A stretch of DNA of 64,000 nucleotides, from assembly GCA_963808315.1 (NCBI GenBank), contig CAWEFK010000038.1:16260-80259 (forward strand). The letters are read 5' to 3'. A program made the position numbers and the translations under genes. The stretch comes from Palsa-504 sp963808315 (GTDB lineage Bacteria; Actinomycetota; Actinomycetes; Streptosporangiales; Streptosporangiaceae). How positions within the stretch are numbered: position 1 is the stretch's first letter; every line of letters starts with the position of its first letter. Of the stretch, positions 28,147 through 37,676 are shown in pieces. Below the pieces are notes generated by a model. It ran no database searches. It was not told where the DNA came from and worked only from the letters and a program-made list of their open reading frames with translations.

Positions 28147-30174
28147 ATGACCGACACCGTCCCGGCTACCGTCCGCCCGGACAACCCGGACGAAGCACGC
28201 GAAACGTCCCGCGAGCATCCCGCCCATCCGCTCGACCCGGCCACCGCGGCCGAGTATCTGGCGGGACGGGACATCATGGCGGCGGCCGGCCTGCTGACCG
28301 GGTCAGGTGACCCCGGTGACCCGGTCAGATTCGCCTACTACGGCCTGGAGGAGCCGTCCAAGGACGAGGTGCTCGGCAGCACGGCCAAGGACCGGCAGCT
28401 GCGGGCGTTCCTGGTGAACACGAGCACCGGCGACTCGACCGACGTGGTGGTGTCCCTCAGCCGCCGGGAGGTCGTCAGCGCCCGCAGGCTGGACCCGCGG
28501 ACCGACGGCCAGCTGCCGATCCTGGACAGCGACTTCGCGGCCGTGGACGAGATCGTCAAGGCGGACCCGGACTGGCGGGCCGCGCTGGCCCGCCGGGGCT
28601 ACACCGACCTGAGCAAGATCAGGACCGCCCCGATCACCGCGGGCGCGTTCGGCGTGCCCGACGACGACCGGCGCCGGATGGTGCGGGTGCTCGCCTTCAT
28701 CCAGGCCCGCGAGCACGATCTGGCCTGGGCGCACCCGGTCGACGGGGTCGCCGCCTACGTGGACCTGGTGGAGAAGAGGGTCTTCAAGCTCACCGACGAG
28801 TTCGAGCTCCCGGTCCCGGCCGAATCCGGCGACTATGACGACGAAGCCCTGCGCGGCCCGTACCGCGACACGCTGAAGCCGATCGAGATCACCCAGCCGG
28901 AGGGGCCGAGCTTCACCCTGGACGGGCCCGCCCTGCGCTGGCAGAACTGGTCGATGCGGATCGGCTTCGACGCCCGCGAGGGGCTGACCCTGCACCAGAT
29001 CGCCTGGCACGACACCGGCAGCGGGCAAAGCCGCCCGGTGATCTACCGGGCGTCGATCCCGGAGATGGTCGTGCCCTACGGCGACCCGAAGTTCCGCTAC
29101 TGGCAGGCCTACTTCGACACCGGCGAGTACCTGGTCGGCAAGTTCGTCAACTCACTCGAGCTCGGTTGCGACTGCCTGGGCGAGATCGCCTACCTGGACG
29201 CCACCGTGACCGACGACGTGGGCGAGCCGCGGACGGTGCCGAACGCGATCTGCGTCCACGAAGAGGACTTCGGCATCTTGTGGAAGCACACCGACATCTT
29301 CAACGGCTCGGCGGGTTCGCGCCGCCAACGCAGGCTGGTGGTCTCCTACTTCACCACGGTCGGCAACTACGACTACGGCTTCTACTGGTACTTCTACCTG
29401 GACGGCACCATCGAGTGCGAGGTCAAGCTGACCGGGGTGCTGTTCACCTCGGCCCATCCGGGCGGTGCCCACCCTTATTCCGCCGAGGTCGCGCCCGGCC
29501 TGGCCGCACCCGTGCACCAGCACCTGTTCGGCGCGCGGCTGGACATGACCGTGGACGGACTGGCCAACGCGGTCGAAGAGGTGGACGTCGGCGGCCTGCC
29601 GATCGGTCCGGACAACCCCTACGGCAACGCCATGGGGCAGACGGTGACCCGGCTGACCCGCGAATCACAGGCGGCTCGCCGCGCCGACGGCGCCCGGGGC
29701 CGGACCTGGCGGGTCGTCAGCACCGAACGCGCGAACCGGTTCGGCCACCCCACCGCCTACACCCTCTACCCGGAGTCCGCCCCGGTGCTGCTGGCCGATC
29801 CCGCCTCGCCGCTGGCCGCCCGGGCCGGTTTCGCCACCCAGCATCTGTGGGTCACCAAGTACCAAACGGACCAGCGTTATCCGGCCGGTGACTACGTGAA
29901 CCAGCATCCGGGGGGTGCCGGGCTCCCCGCCTTCATCGCGGAGGACAAGGATATCGACGGCACCGACATCGTGGTGTGGCACACGTTCGGCCCGACTCAC
30001 TTCCCGCGCCCCGAGGACTGGCCCGTCATGCCCGTCGCCCGCTGCGGCTTCGTCCTCAAGCCGACCGGTTTCTTCGACCGCAACCCCACCCTGGACGTCC
30101 CCCCGCCCGCCCACCACTGCTCCCCGGCCGACCCCCTCCCCGCCGCCCCGCCAGGGTGCGCGACACAGATGTAG
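28147..30174 (+). CDS. Primary-amine oxidase (copper/TPQ)
   Basis: Oxidises primary amines to aldehyde, ammonia and H2O2. The topaquinone precursor Tyr is in TTVGNYDYGFYW (N-Y-D motif, near 29358-29390); the catalytic Asp is in YFDTGEYLVG; copper ligands are the HxH of VHQHLFGARLD and a His in GPTHFPRPEDWPVMP. No signal peptide, so the enzyme is cytosolic. 675 residues, intact, with a short Pro/Cys-containing tail. Start at ATG 28147 with CCGGAG upstream. Partner of the preceding permease; together they could supply nitrogen or carbon from aromatic or aliphatic amines. Confidence 0.95.
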   Translation: MTDTVPATVRPDNPDEARETSREHPAHPLDPATAAEYLAGRDIMAAAGLLTGSGDPGDPVRFAYYGLEEPSKDEVLGSTAKDRQLRAFLVNTSTGDSTDVVVSLSRREVVSARRLDPRTDGQLPILDSDFAAVDEIVKADPDWRAALARRGYTDLSKIRTAPITAGAFGVPDDDRRRMVRVLAFIQAREHDLAWAHPVDGVAAYVDLVEKRVFKLTDEFELPVPAESGDYDDEALRGPYRDTLKPIEITQPEGPSFTLDGPALRWQNWSMRIGFDAREGLTLHQIAWHDTGSGQSRPVIYRASIPEMVVPYGDPKFRYWQAYFDTGEYLVGKFVNSLELGCDCLGEIAYLDATVTDDVGEPRTVPNAICVHEEDFGILWKHTDIFNGSAGSRRQRRLVVSYFTTVGNYDYGFYWYFYLDGTIECEVKLTGVLFTSAHPGGAHPYSAEVAPGLAAPVHQHLFGARLDMTVDGLANAVEEVDVGGLPIGPDNPYGNAMGQTVTRLTRESQAARRADGARGRTWRVVSTERANRFGHPTAYTLYPESAPVLLADPASPLAARAGFATQHLWVTKYQTDQRYPAGDYVNQHPGGAGLPAFIAEDKDIDGTDIVVWHTFGPTHFPRPEDWPVMPVARCGFVLKPTGFFDRNPTLDVPPPAHHCSPADPLPAAPPGCATQM

Positions 30175-30807
30175 GTACCAGCGAGTTTGCGCTGGTAGTG
30201 ACCCTCTGCTGGTTTGCGCGTCCGGCAACCAAATTGGAAACATGCCGGCCGTCGCAATAACACGGTGGCGTAACCAGAGCCGACCAGCCCCACCCCGGAC
30301 AAAAGCCACAATCCTGCCTCTGGCACAGGAATTCGAATTATCGTGGATACTTACCGACCCTATGAGGGTAGTAGCGATCCACGATCGCCGGAGGGCCTGG
30401 GTAGGGAGCCTGGGGGCGGGACAGCGGGGACACGTGGGGTCGCCGGGGCAGGCGGGTGCGGCCTGCTTAGGCCGCTTGACTGAGGACCCGCACATGGTGG
30501 CGGTGTGGACGATAAGCAGGTGTTCCCGGTCCTCCGGACGGTCCTTGACCCGGTCACGCAGCAGCCGCACCTGGACACGACGGTGCCCCCTGGCCGACCT
30601 CGACGTCGCCCATGAGCGAGCCTCGCACTCGGCGCCCGCCTCCTCGAGGACCGCTCGGCCGACCAGGAGGAGCCCCGTCGGCCCCGTTTCGAATTATTGT
30701 GTGACGGTATTACCTCTATCAGGGTAAAAAGTCACCCGAGCCCGAGCCCGAGCCCGGCCTACGACCCTCGGCCCCCGGCGAAACTCAAGCCCCCGCGCAG
30801 CGAAAGC
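30175..30807. other. Intergenic region between convergent units
   Basis: About 630 bases between the amine oxidase and the acyl-CoA ligase. Apart from the hairpin at 30340-30385 and a weak TTACC/GGGTAA hairpin near 30703-30727, nothing is recognised. A minus-strand reading at about 30480-30570 (DRPEDREHLLIVHTATM) looks protein-like but is too short to assign. Confidence 0.5.
30340..30385. terminator. Hairpin of the rne-type family downstream of the amine oxidase
   Basis: Outer arms ATCGTGGAT (30340-30348) and ATCCACGAT (30377-30385), inner arms with ACCGACCC and GGGTAGT, loop TATGA. The arms and the CCCTAT loop recur at 5604-5651. Position after a coding unit fits a bidirectional terminator. 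Confidence 0.6.
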
Positions 30808-32539
30808 TCAGGCCCCGCGCAGCTCCTCGCGCAGTTCGCGCTTGAGGATTTTGCCCAGCGGGTTGCGGGGCAGCTCTTCCCGCAGCTCCAGCCGCTCGGG
30901 CAGCTTGAAGGTCGCGATGCCCAGCCCGCGCAGATACTCGACGATCTCGGCCAGGGTGACGGTCTGGCCCGGGCTCGGCACGATGACCGCGCAGGCGCGC
31001 TCGCCGAGCACGTCATCGGGATAGGCCACGATGGCCACGTCCGCGACGGCCGGGTGGCCGGAGACGAAGGTCTCGAGCTCGGCCGCGGAGATCTTCATAC
31101 CGCCGCGCACCACCATGTCCTTGGACCGGTCGACGTAGTGCAGGTACTGCAGTTCGTCCCCGGCGATCTCCAGCAGGTCCCCGGTCTTGAGGTAGCCGTC
31201 GTCGTCGAACGGGTCGGGCACCCCGCTGGCGGGCAGGTAACCGGGGAACACGCCCGGGCCCTTGATGCGCAGCTCGCCGGGCACGCCGGCCGTGGTGATC
31301 TCCTGCTCGGTGGCGGGGTCCACGATCCGCGCGAGCGTCCAGCGCGCCATCGAGAAGGACCAGTTCCGGGCGCCGTAGCGCGGGAAGTAGAGCGCGCGCA
31401 CGGACGGGTCGGGGATGTCCTTGGGCGTGCCGAGCAGCGCGATGCCCTCGTTGGAGCCGTAGAAGTTGATGATCTCGATGCCGTACCTGTCGTGCCAGCC
31501 CTGGAGCAGGCTCGGCGCCAGCGGGGTCGATCCGGAGCCGAGCACCCGCAGCGAGGAGATGTCGGCCTGCGCGAGCAGTGCCTCGTTATGCAGCAGCGTC
31601 GTGAGCAGCGCGGGCGGCGCGACGGTGTAGGTGGCGCGGTACTGCTCGATCTGCCGCAAGAACGTGGCCAGGTCGAACGGGTGGTGCTGCACCAGCAGGC
31701 CGCCGACCTTGAGCCAGGGCAGGAACATGCCGTTGAGGCCGGCCATGTTCACCATCGGGAACGGGTTGAGCAGGACGTCGTCGGCGGTCAGGTCCGGGCC
31801 TTCGACCGTCGAGATGCACATGGCCAGCCAGTCGTAGTGCGTCCGCTGCACCCCCTTGGGCGTGCTCTCGGTGCCCGAGGTCCAGCAGATCGTGACGCAG
31901 TCGTTGGGGTCCGGCGACCAGCCCCGCAGGTAACCCGCCAGCCCGCTCCGGTCCCGCGCCGCCGCAATGCGCGCATCCAGCCCTACCACCCCCGAAGCCC
32001 CCCAAAGCCTCATCAGCCTAATCAGCCCCAGCAGCCCTCGCCCTATCCCCGAAGGCCGCCACCGTCCCCAGCGACGAAATCTGCGCGCGCAGCCCGGCGA
32101 TCTCCGCCGCCGCCCGCCGCGACCCGATCCGGCTGGCCGTGATGAACAGCTTCACCTGCGCCACCTGGGATAGGTGGATGAGCTCGTAGGAGCGGTACTG
32201 CACGGGGAAGGGAGCCACGATCGCCCCGATCCGAACGATAGCCAGGAACGCCACCGCGATCTCCACCGTGTTCGGCAGCTGGACGCCGACCACGTCCCCC
32301 GCCCCGATGCCCGCCTCAAGCAGCACCTGGGCCAGCCGGGAGACCTGCTCGTCAAGCTCCGGCCAGGTCAGCGACCGCGCCGGCCCGTCGGTCAGCGCGG
32401 CCCGGTTCAGCGGATCGACGATGGCAGGCACGTCGCCGTGCGCCGCGACCCGCTCCCGCAGCAGCGCGTCGATCGTGTCGTCGGTCCAGTAGCCCGCGGC
32501 GCGGTACTCCCGGACCCGTTCGGCCGGATGAAGACCCAC
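30808..32539 (-). CDS. Long-chain fatty acid--CoA ligase / AMP-binding enzyme (frameshifted)
   Basis: Adenylate-forming acyl-CoA ligase. ATP motif TICWTSGTESTPKGVQRTH, adenine-site FYGSNEG, GYLKTGDLLEI and the C-terminal catalytic Lys in PRNPLGKILKREL. One frameshift near 32030 separates the N-terminal 170 residues (start ATG 32539, MGLHPAERVREY) from the rest. It is the last gene of a minus-strand pair with the LLM oxidoreductase and divergent from thiolase/oxygenase, so likely part of the same catabolic cluster. Substrate probably a carboxylic acid arising from oxygenase cleavage (inference). Confidence 0.88.
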
Positions 32540-32548
32540 TGTTCCCTC

Positions 32549-33593
32549 CTAGGAAACCGACGCCGGCCCAGCGCAGGTGAAGCGTACCCGAACCCCGGCC
32601 GGGTCATCGTCACATGATCCGGGCACGAGCGCGATCTCGTCCACCCCGGCGGCGGCGTACTAGGCCAGCCGGGCCCGCACGCTCGCCACCTCGCCGACCA
32701 GCGACACATGGCCGACGATCTCCGGCGGGATGGCCGCCAGCAGCTCACCCGGATGCGGCCGGGTCCGGGCGAAGCGCACCACGTCGCCAAATCCGGCCTC
32801 GGCGAACATCTCCCCGTACCCCGGCGCGGACAGGTAAGCGACCAGCCCCCGCCGCAGCTGCTCACGCAGTCCCCGCCGTCCCCGAAGCCCGGTGCCCCCG
32901 GAGCCGAAAGCGCCCCCACCGCCGCCGCGACCCAGGCCGCCACCGGCGGTACCGGCCGCCCGGCCGCCCGGCATTCGTCGTGCAGCAGCTGCACCAGGCG
33001 GGCGGCCGAGGCCGGGCGTGACCAGGTTGATCACCATCCGGTCGGCCTGCCGGGCCGCGACCCTGACCGCCCCCCGGCCAAACGCCGCCACCGTCAGCGG
33101 CGTACCAGGCGCCTTGGTCCGCAGCCGGTAGCCGCGGGTGGAGATGACCTCGCCCGCCACGTCGGCCTTGCCCCCGGCCAGCAGGATGCGGACGGCGGCG
33201 GCCGACTCGGCCAGCGAAAGCGCGGTGCGCTCCTGGCGGCGGCCGTGCCACTGCTGGACCACGACCGGGCTGGAGGAACCGAGCGCCACGTTCACCGTCC
33301 GCCCGGTCAGCTCGGTCAGCGACCCGGCTCCCATCGCGATCATGACCGGGTCCCGGACCGCGACCGCGAGCGGACCGATGGTCAGGGCCGCCCGCGCGGT
33401 CCGCTCCGCCACCACCGCCCCGAGCGCGAACGCGTCGAAGGTGGCCATCTCGCCGATCCAGATCTCGCCGTACCCCAGCGCGTCCGCGACCTGGGCCGTC
33501 CGCACCACCTCCGCGGCCGGCCGGTCCTGCCAGAGCCCCAGCGACACCGAAAGAAGCCGTGAGGGCCCGCCCGCGCTCAGCCTCGGTGCTCAC
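32549..33593 (-). CDS. F420-type LLM-class oxidoreductase (frameshifts and in-frame stop)
   Basis: Luciferase-like flavin/F420 oxidoreductase. Readable core: GLWQDRPAAEVVRTAQVADALGY, EIWIGEMATFDAFALGA, TGRTVNVALGSSSPVVVQQWHGR and ADRMVINLVTP. Shifts occur near 33550, 33005 and 32885 (the segment LLHDECRAAGRPVPPVAAWV is in another frame). A TAG at 32658-32660 interrupts the conserved tail just before YAAAGVDEIALVPGS, which continues in frame to a stop at 32549. Either a real nonsense mutation or the fourth error in this gene; its activity is doubtful. Start ATG at 33593. Confidence 0.75.
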
Positions 33594-33800
33594 GGGCTCG
33601 TTCTATCACTCTGTTAGTTGTAATGTCACTCCATCCGACCCCGGCGCGCGCGGTCCTGTTAGGCAAGCAGAAATGCCGAACTCCGCGCCCGTAACGGCCC
33701 GCGGACCTGCGTGCCCCGGCCCTCCCTAGGCGGGTCACTCCATCTGTTGTAGCATGAAACACGGAGCAGCGAGCAGCGCGAAACGGGGTCGGAGTCAGAC
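33594..33800. promoter_or_regulatory. Divergent promoter region with repeated sites
   Basis: Lies between the LLM and thiolase genes. GTCACTCCATC occurs twice (33625-33635 and 33734-33744), each adjacent to a related element, CTGTTAGTTGTA or CTGTTGTAGC. The duplicated arrangement suggests two operator sites, one per promoter. The double HxlR protein at 36563 is a candidate regulator (inference). Confidence 0.5.
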
Positions 33801-35041
33801 ATGGGCAGCGCGAGCGTGTGGATCGCCGGCAGCTACCAGAGCGACTTCGCGCGGAACTACGCGCGTGAGGGCCTGGACATCTCCGACATGGTGGCCGAGG
33901 CGGTCGCGGGCACGCTCGAGCCCGCCGGGGTCGCGGCCGCCGACGTGGACGCCGTGCACGTCGGGAACGCGTTCGGCCAGCTGTTCACCGGTCAGGGGCA
34001 GCTGGGCGCGATGCCCGCCACCGTCGAGCCGGGCCTGTGGGGCAAGCCGGCCGCCCGGCACGAGGCGGCCTGCGCCTCGGGCGGCGTGGCCGTGCTCGCC
34101 GCGATGGCCGACATCGAGGCCGGCCACTACGACTGCGTGCTGGTCATCGCCGTCGAGCAAGAGCGCAACGTGCCCGGCGACCTAGGCCCCCGCGGCACCT
34201 CGGCGCGGCGGCGTGGGTCGGCCGCGAGGGCCAGGACGCCAAGTACATGTGGCCGTACATGTTCAGCCAGCTGGCCGACGAGTACGACCGGCGCTACGGC
34301 CTGGACGACCGGCACCTGCACGCCATCGCCGAGCTCAACATGGCCAACGCCAAGGCCAACCCGCTGGCCCAGACCCGGACCTGGTCGCTTCGGCCCGGGT
34401 GGCTTCGCCGACGACGACACCGACAACCCGGTCGTCGAGGGGCGGCTGCGCCGCACCGACTGCGCCCAGATCACCGACGGCGTCGGCCGGCGTCCTCCTG
34501 GTCTCCGACCGCTTCCGAGCCAATGCCAGGCCCCGCAAAGCCAGCCAACCCGCACGCCCGCATCGCCGGCTGGGGCCACGGCACCGCCGCCCTGCCGCTG
34601 CAAGCCAAGCTCGACCGCAGCCAGGCACGAGCCGTACGTCTTCCCGCACGTCCGCCAGGTGGTCACCGACGCGTTCGCGCGCGCAGGCATCGCCAGACGT
34701 CGGCGCCCTGGACGGCATCGAGACCCACGACTGCTTCTCCATGTCCGAGTACATGGCCATCGACCACTTCGGCATCACCGCGCCCGGGCGAGAGCTGGAA
34801 GGCCGTCGAGAACGGCGAGCTGGCCCGGGACGGCGCGATCCCGGTCAACCCCAGCGGCGGCCTGATCGGCGTCGGGCACCCGGTCGGCGCCACCGGGGTG
34901 CGGATGCTGCACGACGCGGCCCGGCAGGTGACCGGCCAGGCCGGCGACTGCCAGGTCGACGGGGCCAGGACCTTCGCCACGCTGAACATCGGCGGCAGCC
35001 TCACCACTGCCGTCAGCTTCGTCGTCACCCGGGAGGACTGA
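33801..35041 (+). CDS. Thiolase (acetyl-CoA acyltransferase/SCP-x type), many frameshifts
   Basis: Thiolase with nucleophile Cys in EAACASGGVAVLAAM and a C-terminal GHPVGATGVRM. The last motif reads TFATLNIGGS, lacking the usual second catalytic Cys (CxG), as is common in SCP-x-like thiolases that use propionyl-CoA release or are not typical condensing enzymes. The frame changes at least five times (near 34190, 34400, 34490, 34600, 34690, 34795), yet every segment aligns with the family. Start ATG 33801. Two bases before the oxygenase gene, so one operon. Confidence 0.8.
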
Positions 35042-35043
35042 TC

Positions 35044-36536
35044 ATGGCCGATGTCGAGGTCTACGGCAAGATGCTCTCGACCTTGCCCGCGGACGACGAT
35101 CATCCGTACCGGTCCGGCCCGTGGCGGCCGCAGCACGTCGAGTACGACGCGACCGACCTGCCACGTGGTGGGCGAGCTGCCCGACGACCTGTACGGCGTG
35201 TACCTGCGCAACACCGAGAACCCGCTGCACCCGGCCATCGTCAGGTACCACCCGTTCGACGGCGACGCGATGATCCACAAGGTCTCGTTCCGTGACGGTA
35301 AGGTGTCCTACCGGAACCGGTTCGTCCGCACCGACGGCCTGCTGGCCGAGCAGGAGGCCGGCCGCTCGCTGTGGGCCGGGATCGCGGAGAACCCGGACGT
35401 CTCCACCCGGCCGGACGGCTGGGGTGCCCGCGGCCGGATGAAGGACGCCGCCTCGACCGACGTCGTCGTGCACGCCGGGGTCGCGGTGGCCAGCTTCTGG
35501 CAGTGCGGCGACCTGTACCGGCTCGACCCGCTGACCCTGGATGACCTGGGCAAATGCAGCTGGGGCGGCGCGTTCCCGGCCGAACTGGGCGTGTCGGCGC
35601 ACACCAAGGTCGACGACCACACCGGCGAGCTGCTGTTCTTCAATTACGGAACGACCGCGCCTTACCTGCACTACGGAGTCGTCGACGCCAGCAACCGGCT
35701 GGTGCACTACGTGCCGATCGACCTGCCCGGGCCGCGGCTGCCGCACGACATGGCGCTTCACCGAGCACTACGCCATCCTCAACGACATGCCGCTGTTCTG
35801 GGAGCCGGACCTGCTGGCCCGCGGCCTGTACGCGTCCCGGTTCCACCCGGAGCTCCCGTCCCGGCTCGGCGTCATCCCGCGCCGCGGCGGCACCGGCGAC
35901 ATCCGCTGGTTCGAGTTCGACCCGACCTACGTGCTGCACTGGACCAACGCGTACGAATCGGGCGACGAGATCATCGTCGAGGGCTTCTTCCAGGGCTGCC
36001 CGGAGCCGGCCAGCGCCGGGCCGAACGGCCCGAAGGAGAAGATGTTCCGGTTCCTGGCCGCCGACATCATGGCGACCCGGCTGCACCGGTGGCGGATGAA
36101 CCTGGTCACCGGCCAGACCCGCGAGGAGGACCTGTCCGAGTCCTGCACCGAGTTCGGCACGATCAACAGCGGGTTCGGCGGCCGGCCTTATCGGTATAAT
36201 TACGCCGCCACCAACGAACCGGGCTGGTTCCTGTTCAACGGGCTGGTCAAGCACGACACCCAGACCGGGCACGAGGAGCAGTACCAGTTCGAGCCGGGTG
36301 TGTTCTGCAGTGAGGTCGGCGTCGCGCCGCGTGTGGGAGTGGGGGCGGGACGGACGAAGACGACGCGTACCTCGTGACGCTCACGGTCGACATGAACCGT
36401 GACCTGTCCGAGTGCGTCGTGTTCCGGGCCAACGACGTCGGTCGCGGCCCGATCGCGCGAGCGCGGCTGCCCGGAGCGGATCGCGAGTGGCACGCACAGC
36501 TGCTGGGCGCCGGGCGAGGCCATCACAGGGTGGTAG
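35044..36536 (+). CDS. Carotenoid oxygenase family dioxygenase (frameshifted)
   Basis: Non-haem iron dioxygenase that splits C=C bonds of carotenoids or stilbenes. Iron His residues fall in PFDGDAMIHKV, GVSAHTKVDDHTGELLFF, RLPHDMAFTEHYAILN and the C-terminal SGTHSCWAPGEAITGW. Shifts near 35160, 35755, 36335 and 36470; the last restores the family ending RIASGTHSCW and a TAG at 36534-36536. Start ATG 35044. Operon with the thiolase; the CoA ligase and thiolase would handle the acid products. Lignostilbene-type or apocarotenoid substrate cannot be told apart here. Confidence 0.87.
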
Positions 36537-36562
36537 CGATCCGGCCAGATCACGAGTCGGAG

Positions 36563-37576
36563 ATGCCGGAAACCACGCAGGTACAAGCCCCGCCCGAGGC
36601 GGCCACGCTGGACGCGGCCGTGGCCGGTGCGGCCCCGCCCGAGAACTCCAACGCCATCGTCCTCGGGCTGCTGGGCGATGAGTGGAACCTGACCATCGTC
36701 AAGCTGGCCATCATGGACGACGTGCGCCGGTACAAGGACTTCCGGGACCGGCTGGGCATCGCGAACTCGGTGCTGACCGTGCGGCTGCGCCGGCTGGCCG
36801 AGGCGGGCGTGTTCACCATGTCGCAGTACTCCGCCGCGCCGCGCCGGTTCGAGTACGTGCTCACCGACTGCGGCCGCGACCTGTGGAAGGTGCTGCTGAC
36901 CATCTGGTCGTGGGAGGCCGTGTGGGTCACCGAGCACATCGAGCCGCTGCCGCCGATGTACCACCTGGAGTGCGGTGCGGAGTTCACCCCGGTGATGCTG
37001 TGCCGGGCCTGCGGGCGCCCGGCCGGGATCAGTGACGTGCGCGGGACGTTCGGCCCGAGCGGCGGCTTTGACCGGTCGGTGCCGCGGGCCACCACCCGGC
37101 GCCGGTCCGCGGGCGGGTCGCCGGGACCCGGCCTGGTGCCGACGACGATCGAGCTGATCGGCAACCGCTGGTCGGCCTCGGCCATGGCCGCCGCGTTCCT
37201 CGGCGCCAGGCGGTTCACCGACATGCTGACCATGATGGGCGCCCCGCCGACCATCGTCTCGGACCGGCTGCGCACGTTCTGCCAGCTGGGCGTGCTGAAG
37301 ACCGTGGTCACCAAGGCCAACTCGGGCCGGGTCGAGTACCGGCTGACCGACAAGGGCCGGGCCTTCTTCCCGCACGTCATGGTGATGCTCGACTGGGGCG
37401 ACCGGTGGTTCCGCGCGCCCGAGGGCCCGGCCACGCTGCTCACCCACACCAGCTGCGGCGGGCGTTCCGACCCGTCCTGCACTGCTCGGTCTGCGGCCCG
37501 CGAGCTGCATGGATCCAAGGTCCAGGCCGGCGGCGACCCGCCCACGGGCCAGCCGCCCCCCGAGCCGCCCGGCTAG
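36563..37576 (+). CDS. Double-domain HxlR family transcriptional regulator
   Basis: Two winged-helix HxlR domains in tandem: the first around LGLLGDEWNLTIVKLAIMDDVRRYKDF and NSVLTVRLRRLAEAGVF, the second around IELIGNRWSASAMAAAFLGARRFTDML and PTIVSDRLRTFCQLGVL. Each is followed by a Cys-containing segment (LECGAEFTPVMLCRACGR; in the second copy LHCSVCG appears only in another frame, pointing to two compensating shifts near 37455 and 37495). Start ATG 36563. The fused duplication would bind DNA as an internal dimer. Likely regulates the thiolase-oxygenase unit just upstream. Confidence 0.85.
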   Translation: MPETTQVQAPPEAATLDAAVAGAAPPENSNAIVLGLLGDEWNLTIVKLAIMDDVRRYKDFRDRLGIANSVLTVRLRRLAEAGVFTMSQYSAAPRRFEYVLTDCGRDLWKVLLTIWSWEAVWVTEHIEPLPPMYHLECGAEFTPVMLCRACGRPAGISDVRGTFGPSGGFDRSVPRATTRRRSAGGSPGPGLVPTTIELIGNRWSASAMAAAFLGARRFTDMLTMMGAPPTIVSDRLRTFCQLGVLKTVVTKANSGRVEYRLTDKGRAFFPHVMVMLDWGDRWFRAPEGPATLLTHTSCGGRSDPSCTARSAARELHGSKVQAGGDPPTGQPPPEPPG

Positions 37577-37577
37577 G

Positions 37578-37609
37578 CGCGCCCCGGGCCGGACGAAAGG
37601 CCCGGCGCG
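37578..37609 (+). terminator. Terminator after the HxlR gene
   Basis: Stem CGCGCCCCGGGCC / GGCCCGGCGCG with a two-base bulge and loop GGACGAAA, directly after the HxlR stop. Strong GC stem without a clear U-tract, usual for actinomycetes. Confidence 0.65.
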
Positions 37610-37676
37610 GCCGGGGTTGCCGATCCGCGCCGACGGGCCGACCATGAGAGAAGGCCGCCTGACCCTAGGGGTGATA

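Noticed and set aside
30480..30570. Protein-like minus-strand stretch in the 30.2-30.8 kb gap
   Set aside because: Only about 30 residues, no conserved motif, no start; not enough to call a gene fragment.
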